Part shown: piece after piece, positions 56,150 through 64,000 of the stretch
How positions within the stretch are numbered: position 1 is the stretch's first letter
Layout: every line of letters begins with the position of its first letter
From: Fremontodendron californicum
Taxonomy: Eukaryota; Streptophyta; Magnoliopsida; Malvales; Malvaceae
Assembly (NCBI GenBank): GCA_030761205.1
Contig: JAULJL010000035.1
Span: forward strand, 14,735,001-14,799,000
DNA length: 64,000 bases
Reading direction: 5' to 3'
Position numbers and translations under genes: made by a program
The notes under the pieces: model-generated
Databases searched by the model: none
The model's input: only the letters and a program-made list of their open reading frames with translations
Told to the model about the DNA's origin: nothing

Positions 56150-56167
56150 TGGCGACTCCACTGGGGA
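56150..56167 (+). promoter_or_regulatory. Primer-binding site, Ogre type (tRNA-Arg)
   Basis: TGGCGACTCCACTGGGGA three bases after the LTR end. Ogre elements are reported to use tRNA-Arg with this type of site. Confidence 0.75.
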
Positions 56168-57114
56168 CTATTAGAGAGTCAGGCCTAGAATTAGTCGTGT
56201 GTTACCAAAGTCTCGGTTTTGTTGGTTTAATTGGTATTTAATTTTAATTCCCATTTTTTGTTTTTGAAAATAAAAGAGAATTTTGAAAATAAAAAATGTT
56301 TTAATATGTCCATATTCATGTGCATTCATATTATTAGTTGTTCTCTGTTTATTTTGTTGCGTATATTTATATGTTTGTTTGACTGATGCTTTACATTGTT
56401 TGATTTTAGTGGGGTATTTAGAATAAGGGTTGTAGAATAGGTGGTGACAGGTTTGTTTTGTTCCTCCGCACACACTGTATTTGCATTTGCATAACATGAA
56501 TCCTCTACCCGGGTTCCGTCCTTTTAAGTGGAAGTAAAGTAACTACGCCTTCGTGATTGATCCTCCGTATGGGCTAGTGAAACACTTCCGGAGTATAAAG
56601 TACCTAATGCCTTCGTGATAATCCTCTGTATGGGCATAGGAAAATATACTCTAACGAATTGAACCCGCTTTTATCGGGGTGCCTTACTAGCCTTCACCGG
56701 CGACAGTGAGGAACAATTCGGGGCCTTAGAACCAATTCACCTTCATATAATGAACCTAGGCGAAGCCATGCCGGATTTCTGTTAGATACCCGAAGTTTAA
56801 GAACACATGGAGGAACATTTCCAACCTTTTACCATCTTTCTATATGTTAGATACAAATTGGGTGATGATGAACGAACATCATACCACTCGTATTTTTTAT
56901 TATTATTATTTTGTCCCAAAGGCGTCGTAATGCCGTAGCTCTGTTTAAATTTTGGGACATTTTTTAAGCATGTTGTTATTTATGTTATATTTGTGAATTC
57001 ATTTCCTTACTAATCTATTTCTTTTTGTTTTCTTTTCTTTGACATGCATCATAGACATCATCATACACTTGAAGTTTATTGGCCTCGGGATAGTTATCAA
57101 CCCAAAGGACTTTC
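56168..57114 (+). other. Leader of the Tat/Ogre element
   Basis: Contains GC-richer, partly repeated text (cgccttcgtgattgatcctc near 56547, then gccttcgtgataatcctctg near 56610). No long open frame. Confidence 0.5.
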
Positions 57115-58743
57115 ATGGAGGGTCAGGTTATTTCAGTGATAGAAGATCATGCACTAGTCAGGGCACGATCGGAAAAAGATCAGAAGGAGGATGGTGATTG
57201 CCTCAAGAAGGATTATGTGTCAATATTGCTGGAAAGGGTCAAAGTGGATCCTAGACAGAATAATCTCCGAGGGTTAGCCGACATTTGGAACCAGTGGAAT
57301 GTATCAGAGAAAGAAGCCTTCACTCAGAAATATGGAGACATAGCACTCTTAATCCCGATTCAGGTCAATAGTGGGTTGATTCAGGCTATGGTACAGTTTT
57401 GGAATCCTGCTTATAGATGTTTCACTTTTAACAAGGAGGATATGACACCACTAATCGAAGAATATTCGACAATGTTACGTATTGAATGTCCTAATCCTGA
57501 TCGGATATATTTGAAGGAAATGAAACCTTCAGGACTTAAGAAGAATGTGGCTAGGATCACGGGAATGGATACAACATGGGTTGAGAGTCATGTGGACACA
57601 AAACAGAAAAATGGGTGCATTCCGTGGGAAACTCTCCGACAGTTGATATTGGGTTGTTCCGACAAAGAAAAAGCCAGGGACATCTTCGCTCTAGCCATCT
57701 ACAGGTTAATCATATTCCCGAAGATATTGGGTCATGTGGATATAGCCGTGTTTGATTTCTTTGAAAAATTGGAACAAAAGATCAACCCATCTCCGGCCAT
57801 CATAGCTGAAACTATCTGATCCTTGAATTTTTGTAAAAGGGCCGGACAAGGGAGAATCAAGGGGTGTGTACAACTCCTTTATATTTGGATTCAAAGTCAC
57901 TTTTGGAAGATAGAAAATGTTTCCTTCAAACCGTACATGAAGACTTTAGTTTCGATTAGGAAATTCCTTCAAAATGATTGGCCTAAGGACGGGAATGAAG
58001 AGAAATGAGTCAACATGTTTCAGAATCTAAAAGGGGAGATGGTGACTTGGAGAGCTCCATGGATGGTTCCTATGCCGATTATGTACAAATGTGTGGACAA
58101 CCCGGGAGTTCCACTGCTCGGAATTTGGGGGTCTGTGAGTTATGCGCCTCTGTTGGTGCAAAGACAGGTTGAGTCTCGACAATTCACACCCATGACTCAT
58201 AATTTAGGATCATCAGAGTTCACTTATGGGGAAGACGGATATTCTGGAAAAGTGCGGGCAGCGATTGAAGCATGGAAGAAAACTCAACGGATAAAAGTGG
58301 CCAGATATGCCGACACCGTCACACCTGATTATTTGGTATGGAGGGAATTAAGGGTTAATGATAGACTATTGACATCAGATGGGGAGGAGGTCCAGTTCAT
58401 AAATCCGCCACCGAGGGAAATGCCATCAGAGTTAGAAATTGCAAGAGCGGAATTTGAAAAAGAAAAGGCCCGGATGAGTAAGGAAATTGCCCGACTGCAA
58501 GAAGAGCTTGAAGACATGAAAAATAGAGAATCAGCTCAGGAAAAAGAGAAGGAACAGATTAAGAGAGAAAGGGACACCGTTAAGGGCGACCTTCGAGAAT
58601 TACATTTGGAGAACAAGAGGTATCGCTTTGAGCTCAGATTTGAGGGGACTCTTAAGACTTTCGGGGAATGGGAACAAGAAGTCAGAAAACTCAAAAAGGA
58701 GAAGAACTATTGGGCAGAAAAGGCAAAACACGAGAAAGCCTGA
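57115..58743 (+). pseudogene. Tat/Ogre ORF1 (DUF7745-like) with coiled-coil tail
   Basis: One reading frame of 542 codons from ATG 57115 to the TGA at 58741-58743. LIPIQVNSGLIQAMVQFWNP and AYRCFTFNKEDMTPLIEEYS resemble the plant DUF7745 family, which includes Ogre ORF1 proteins; WETLRQLILGCSDKEKARD, FALAIYRLIIFPKILGHVD and GCVQLLYIWIQSHFW follow. Residues ~440-540 form a charged heptad-rich coiled coil (FEKEKARMSKEIARLQEELE). Two in-frame stops, TGA 57817-57819 (after AETI, where R is expected) and TGA 58006-58008 (after NEEK), interrupt it; both would arise from a single C-to-T change if the ancestral codon was CGA. The role of this ORF is unknown. It lies upstream of gag on the same strand, separated by 632 bp. 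Confidence 0.82.
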
Positions 58744-59375
58744 GCAAATCAACTTGAGAAACAAGCTAGGGAGAGCTTACAGGGTGATGCTTCTGCTAAC
58801 ACGTCAAAGGGCCGTGAACAAGTAGGGATCAGATGGAAGAGCAAGGCAGTTAAAGGAGGACATTGAAGAAGGTCCAGGATCCGAGGGAGTTATTATAAGA
58901 CTAGTATCTTGTAATAGTTTTTAGGAGAGACAGATTATCATGTTGTCTTAATAGGGATCTTTTGTTTGATGTATTTAGTTCCAGGAAATCAATGAAAGAC
59001 CGTTTGGTTGGAATTATCCCGGGGCCAATACTTTAAATACATTCATTATTCACTCATTTTTATTTGTTCATATTCATTCATTCATTCATTCATTTATTCT
59101 TTATAAATTGTTCATACACTTAGCCATTTATTTATTTGTTCATTCATTTATAATTAGTCATCTAAGTTCATACACTTAGTCATTTACTTAGTTGTTCATT
59201 CATTAACACTGATTCATTCATTCATTTATTTATTCATTTTTTATAAAATAAAATAAGAAATGTGTCAATAATTTATAACCTATGGTTTTTAAAAAAAAAT
59301 AAAGGTACAATTGGTCGCACTCAGAAAGAACCAGATTTCCAACACTCTTACAATACTCGGTCTCGAACAAAAGTC
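58744..59375 (+). other. ORF1-gag spacer with attcattc repeats
   Basis: 59040-59240 holds a (ttca)n-type array with gttcatacacttag(c/t)cattta occurring twice (about 59112 and 59168). No gene. Confidence 0.6.
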
Positions 59376-60470
59376 ATGGAAAACGATCAGCTTGCCAGGA
59401 TTGAGAGAATGGAAAGAATCCAGAAAGAACTACAAGAAGAGTTGACTAAGTCTCAAGAGGAGACACGAGAACAAATGACAAAGCTCATGAAGATGATGAG
59501 CAATATGATGAAACAGAAGTGGCCCGCAGAGAATTCAGTTGCTGGAATGGGGGCAGGGAATCAGGAGGATAGACCAGAAGTGGTACAGAGAAATAGCCAG
59601 ACATCCCATCATGTGGGAAATGAAATCCCAACTGGGGCAGCATCCTACATCTATATCCAGCCGGCGGCCGAAGCACAAAATTTCGGTCCAAAAATGGGTA
59701 ACATTGGAGTTGATCCAATTGAGGTTGAGGTTCCAGACTTCGAAGAAATGGCAGAGAAGGAAAGGGCCAAAATGACTGAACTGAAGAGGGTCGAAACTGC
59801 TGAATCTGAGAAAAAATATCAGTTGTTGGAAGAAAGGCTAAGAGCAGTGGAAGGAGCAGAGTTGTTTGGCAGTCTAGATGCCAAAGAGATGAGCGTGGTA
59901 CATGATCTAGTAATTCCACCGAAGTTCAAAGTACCGGATTTTGAAAAGTATAATGGGACCACCAACCCATCAGCTCATCTGACTATGTACTGTAGAAGGA
60001 TGACAGGGCATGAGGATAATGAAAAATTGCTTATTCATTGCTTCCAGGATAGCTTAACAGGGTCAGCCACCCGATGGTACAACCAACTCAGTCGTACCAA
60101 GATTCGTTCATGGACGGATCTGGCCAGGGCTTTTATGGAGTATTACAAGCACGTTTCTGATATGGTACTAGACAGGCTGTCATTACAGAACATGGAAAAG
60201 AGGTCCAATGAGACCTTCAAGGAGTATTCACAGAGGTGGAGGGACCTGGCAACACAAGTGCAACCCCCTTTAACCAACAAAGAAACCACGATGCTTTTCA
60301 TCAACACATTGAAAGCACCTTATTATGACAGATTGGTGGGAAATGCTACCAAAGATTTTGCGGATATGGTAATATCTGGAGAAATGATTGAGTCAGCCAT
60401 TAAGAGTGGAAAGATGGAAGGAGGTGAGTCTGCTACCCCCAAAGAGAGCTTTTCCTACAAAGAAAAAGGA
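59262..60470 (+). CDS. gag: Tat/Ogre gag
   Basis: The frame is open from 59262 but the first in-frame ATG is 59376 (MENDQLARIERMERI). The preceding YNTRSRTK, common near Tat gag starts, lies before that ATG, so the true start may come from splicing or a non-AUG codon. A coiled coil (residues 1-60 from the ATG) precedes the Retrotrans_gag core: VIPPKFKVPDFEKYNGTTNP, HCFQDSLTGSATRWYNQL, SWTDLARAFMEYYKHVSDM and FKEYSQRWRDLATQVQPPL. Gag forms the particle and binds element RNA. At about 60430-60470 homology moves to the +1 frame (KKKEETHAVSFNQYPY), while the gag frame itself stays open to 60599. The break may be a mutation; programmed shifting is not shown. Confidence 0.85.
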
Positions 60471-63044
60471 GGAAACCCATGCAGTAAGCTTCAACCAATA
60501 CCCTTACACACCTCCTACACCATACACACCACCAAGGCCTTATACCCCTACCACACCTTATACACCTCCTACACCCTACGCACCATACCCGTGGTATAAT
60601 CCTTATTACCCTAATATCAACCACCTTACCCAAAACCCGTTCCCCTACACCAATATACCACAACAGCCATTCCTAACTGGCATATCCCCTCAAATCACCC
60701 TTCCTAGAAATGCTGTTCCCAACACACAAGGGCCTGCGCGTAATGACCAACGTTCACCAAGGAACGATCAAAAAGCCCAATTTGATCCGATTCCTACTAC
60801 TTACGGTGATCTATATCCAAAACTGTTGCAGGGTCAACTTGTTGCACCCGTGTACCTAAAACCTTTGACACCTCCATATCCAAGATGGTACAATGGAAAC
60901 ACCAATTGTACATACCATGCAGGAATCCAAGGACATTCAATTGAAGATTGCCTGGCCTTCAAAAGGAAAGTTCAAAGCTTGATTAATTCAGGGGTAGTGA
61001 AGTTTGGATCAAAAAATGGGCCGAACGTAGCTGGAAATCCGTTGCCCAATCATGCTGGGAATCAAGTGAATGCAATATTGACCGGAGGGGACAGAAAATT
61101 AAAAATGGATATTGAGGAGGTTAAGACTCCAATGATGACAGTATGGGCTAAAATGGTCAAGGCAGAATTGATGGAAGGTACGGAAGATCTGAAGATGGTT
61201 GCAAGAGGGGTACATGATTGGTGCCCGTTCCATAAGAGTGAAAGCCATGACATACAGAACTGTGGGGACTTCCGGGTTAAAGTCCAAAGAATGATGGATA
61301 GTGGGGTAGCCCAATTCTATGAGGAGATAGAAGGGGAAATAGAAGTCATTGAAAATACAAGTGGCTATGGGATAGGAAGACCCCTAATCATCCACTATGA
61401 TGAACCGGAGGAAAAAGTTATGCCAGCCATGGAAGAAAATGCGCCCAAATTAATCATTTATTTACCTGTTTCCTTTCCATACAAGGAAAACAAGGCTACA
61501 CCATGGAAATATGACTGCAGTATGGTTATGCCCGGGTCTTCAGGCCAACAGGATATTACAGGTGTGGGGCATTTAACCCGAAGTGGGAGGTGTTATGCTC
61601 CGGAGGCCGTTGAACAAGGGGTAGCAGGGAAAGACAGAGGAATTGATAAAGGGAAGAAGGTCGTCGAGCCAATCCATATTGAGATGGATTTGCCAGAGGA
61701 AACAGAGAGGGGATCAGCCCCGGTTAATAGAATCAAAGAGCCAGTATGTGAGAAAAAAGCTTGTGAGTTCTTGAAATTTATAAAGCATAGTGAATATAGC
61801 GTGGTTGAACAACTGCAACGTCAACCAGCTAGGATTTCAATCTTATCCTTGCTTTTAAATTCTGAACCACACAGAAATGCTTTATTGAGAGTATTAAATC
61901 AAGCGTACGTGGCCAATAATATATCAGTGGAAAAGCTGGATAGGTTGGTGGGAAACATCGCAGCTGATGACTACATATTTTTCAGCTATGAGGAAATACC
62001 ACCCAATGGTATTGGATCAACAAAAGCTCTCCATATAACCACCACTTGTAAAGGGCACATATTACCGAGGGTCTTTCTGGATAACGGTTCTTCACTAAAT
62101 GTGATGCCTTTAGCAACTTTATCCAAGTTACCAGTGGATTTATCCTATATGATACCAAGTTGCACGGTGGTCAGAGCTTTTGACGGAACCAGGAGGGAGA
62201 TTATGGGAACCATTGAAGTTCTTTTGGAAATAGGCCCGTGCACATATACAGTGAACTTCCAGGTTATGGATATCAATCCATCTTATAACTGTTTGTTGGG
62301 AAGGCCATGGATACATTCAGCTGGGGCTGTACCCTCGTCTCTTCACCAAAAACAAAAATTTGTGATAGAGGGCCGGTTGATCACGGTACCAGGGGAGGAA
62401 GACATAATAGCCTCCGCATCCACTGAATCTCCTTATGTGGAGCCGAATGAAGAAGCCATGGAGTGTTCTTTCCGATCTTTGGAATTTGTAAATGCAGTTT
62501 TTATTGCTGAATGACAGAAAATTCTAAAACCGAAGCTGTCCAAGAACACAAGGTTGGGGGTAAGAACCACCGTAGGAAAAGGCTGCAGGACAGGAAAGGG
62601 TCTCGGTAAATATCTTCAGGGGATGGCTCTAGCCATAGAGGTAAAAGGAAAGAAGGACCGATTTGGCCTAGGATATCTTCCAAAGGCCCATGCGAAAAGA
62701 AGACAAGTTGAAAAGAATCGACAAAGGAGGATGGCCCGTCTTACGGGTATGGATATTGAGTGGGAGCCTATGACTTTCCCACCTATCCTTCACAACTTCC
62801 GTTCAGCCGGTTCTCTGTTCGGAGAAAAGAATTCGGATGATGTGCTTGTAATGATAGAGAAAGCTTTCAAGAGATTCCAGGTGAATGGTGATGAGCAGAT
62901 GAATGATGTGGAGATCTGCATGACTGAGAAAGACAGAATTGAAAGAGAAAGTGCTAGCTGGATGGTGCGACCTTGTCCACCAGGATATAGACTAACCAAT
63001 TGGAGTGCGACTGAGTTGCCCATAGTCTTTAAGTCTATTCCAAA
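60430..63044 (+). pseudogene. Tat/Ogre gag tail, aspartic protease and G-patch-like region
   Basis: This frame carries a proline/tyrosine-rich linker (PYTPPTPYTPPRPY, 60490-60600). Two Tat-type C/H motifs follow: CTYHAGIQGHSIEDC near 60909 and CPFHKSESHDIQNC near 61222. The aspartic protease reads ILPRVFLDNGSSLNVMPLAT (about 62060-62120, DNGS active site) with NPSYNCLLGRPWIHSAGAVP. An in-frame TGA at 62512-62514 interrupts (VFIAE then QKILKPKL). The same frame then has GKGLGKYLQGM and KDRFGLGYLPKAHAKRR, a G-patch-like glycine pattern usual in Tat elements, and runs to the TAA at 63046-63048, which lies inside the predicted intron. The protease would mature gag-pol. Apart from the TGA and the upstream frame change it is intact. 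Confidence 0.85.
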
Positions 63045-63250
63045 GTAATACTTTTAAAAAGCAATTTTATTATCTTTACCCAGAGATATTAAGAGTTTTT
63101 TTCTGTAATAGGCTTTTTAAACATTTTCATTCAATAAATAACAAGCACAATGCATTATCCATATTGATGTGTCCATATTCTTTCATTTTTGTTATTCATT
63201 TTGTTTTCTATATATATTTTCCTATATTGTTTTTCTCCACCTATTTACAG
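63045..63250 (+). other. Predicted intron between protease and RT
   Basis: Donor CCAAA/GTAATA at 63044/63045 and acceptor CTATTTACAG/GTGTAC at 63250/63251, with a T-rich tract before the acceptor. Removing 206 bp joins codon AA+G (63043-63044 with 63251) and continues TGT ACG GAT GCG, an open frame to the window end. It also removes the TAA at 63046. An intron at this place is a known Ogre feature. Confidence 0.8.
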
Positions 63251-64000
63251 GTGTACGGATGCGGAATATGAGGACCCTCCTGTCAGTAATTCTGAAATTG
63301 ATTTTGAAAGACCCATTTGCACGGGTGATTTTGAGGCTAATGAAGATACTGAGGATTATGGTCTACCTCCGGATCTATTGAGGAAAATAGAACAAGAGGA
63401 GAAGCAAGTACTTCCTCATAAGGAATTATTGGAAACAATAAATTTGGGAAATGATGAAGAGATAAAAGAAATCAGAATTGGAACTTCATTGTCACCATTA
63501 ATAAAAAGTGAATTGATAGCTTTGCTCCAGGAGTATGTGGATGTATTTGCATGGTCTTACCAAGATATGTCAGGGTTAGATCCGGATATTGTGGTTCATA
63601 AGCTCCCTTTGAGGCCAGAGTGCAAGCCAATTCAGCAAAAGTTGAGAAGAATGAGGCCTGATATGCTGTTAAAGATAAAAGAGGAAGTGAAGAAACAATT
63701 TGATGCTGGATTCCTAGAGGTGGCAAAATATCCAGAATGTGTGGCAAATATTGTTCCAGTACCGAAGAAGAATGGCAAGGTGCGGATGTGCGTTGATTAT
63801 CAAGATTTGAACAAGGCCAGCCCTAAAGATAATTTCCCTTTGCCCCATATTGATACTCTGGTGGATAATACAGCAAATATTTCTTTATTTTCTTTTATGG
63901 ATGGATTCTCAGGATACAATCAAATCAAGATGGCACCAGAAGATATGGAGAAAACCACATTTGTTACAATGTGGGGCACCTTCTGCTACAATGTAATGCC
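63251..64000 (+). CDS. pol: Tat/Ogre reverse transcriptase, N-terminal part (open to window end)
   Basis: The frame from 63252 reads CTDAEYEDPPVSNSEIDFER, an acidic linker, then LIALLQEYVDVFAWSYQDMS and GLDPDIVVHKLPLRPECKPI. RT fingers follow: VKKQFDAGFLEVAKYPECVA, NIVPVPKKNGKVRMCVDYQD and LNKASPKDNFPLPHID, ending in FSFMDGFSGYNQIKMAPEDM (the first catalytic aspartate is in FMDG) and EKTTFVTMWGTFCYNVM at the edge. No stop in 249 codons. It has no ATG of its own and depends on the splice described at 63045-63250. The enzyme copies element RNA into DNA. The YxDD motif, RNase H and integrase would lie beyond 64000. Confidence 0.9.

Larger units (their letters stand above)
51193..64000 (+). mobile_element. 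Tat/Ogre-type Ty3/gypsy retrotransposon, 5' 12.8 kb
   Basis: LTR 51193-56146, PBS 56150-56167, ORF1 57115-58743, gag from about 59376, protease, G-patch-like tail to 63044, an intron 63045-63250 and RT to the edge. A long LTR, an extra ORF before gag and an intron between protease and RT are the defining Ogre features. Coding lesions seen are three in-frame TGA codons and one frame change. The rest of pol and the 3' LTR are outside. Confidence 0.92.

Noticed and set aside
59485..59919. 144-codon minus-strand open frame
   Set aside because: Antisense shadow of the gag coding region.
1..64000. CRISPR arrays, bacterial operons, rRNA or tRNA genes
   Set aside because: No regular spacer-repeat structure, no conserved RNA-gene motifs, and the content is entirely plant-transposon-like.

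Overview
The window looks like heterochromatic, gene-poor DNA from a eudicot plant nuclear genome. It is AT-rich. Almost everything recognisable is a plant transposable element: Athila-like and Tat/Ogre-like Ty3/gypsy elements, Ty1/copia elements, L1-type LINEs carrying plant-type zf-RVT and RNase H domains, a Mutator-like element with long terminal inverted repeats (TIRs), and several MITEs. I found no intact host gene, tRNA, rRNA or CRISPR array. The only host-gene traces are two broken fragments: a plant mobile domain (PMD/MAIN-like) pseudogene near 2.6-3.4 kb and the 3' end of a PIP1-type aquaporin at 49.79-50.04 kb. Species and chromosome cannot be read from the sequence.

Layout. 1-2511: 5' end of a minus-strand Athila-like element with an open gag, a tRNA-Asp-type primer site and an LTR. 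2638-3436: PMD pseudogene. 4601-5455: seven diverged copies of a ~115-147 bp tandem repeat. 5718-7226: solo LTR of the same Athila family with a perfect 5-bp target-site duplication (TSD). 7512-7712 and 12055-12339: two hAT-like MITEs with 8-bp TSDs. 7900-8690: relic of a Tat-type LTR end. 9286-11928: 5'-truncated LINE with poly(A) and a 14-bp TSD. 14882-25078: old minus-strand Tat-type LTR split by a young, nearly intact copia element (16907-24481, TSD GTTCT). 26112-27645: long-inverted-repeat element.

27824-43217 appears to be a single L1 LINE (minus strand, TSD TTAATGCAC) that holds ORF1, endonuclease, RT, zf-RVT and RNase H. It is broken by an Athila-type element that has gag and protease but no pol (29384-35431, TSD CCTAT) and by a truncated copia element (36304-40745). 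The LINE reading frame resumes exactly across the Athila insertion. 43336-47470 is a Mutator-like element with ~220-bp TIRs and a 9-bp TSD; half of its interior is a tandemly duplicated 1.3-kb block. MITE-like inverted repeats (48428-49572), the aquaporin fragment and a chromovirus-like LTR/gag fragment (to 51192) follow.

51193-64000 is a plus-strand Tat/Ogre element running off the window. It has a 4.95-kb LTR with internal tandem repeats, a PBS of the type reported for Ogre, an ORF1 resembling DUF7745 proteins with a coiled-coil tail, gag, aspartic protease and a G-patch-like tail. A 206-bp intron then follows whose removal joins protease and reverse transcriptase in frame; RT is open to the window end.

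The genes do not form pathways. Each group is the replication kit of one transposon, and the interest lies in nesting order, structural decay and the few non-transposon fragments caught between them.
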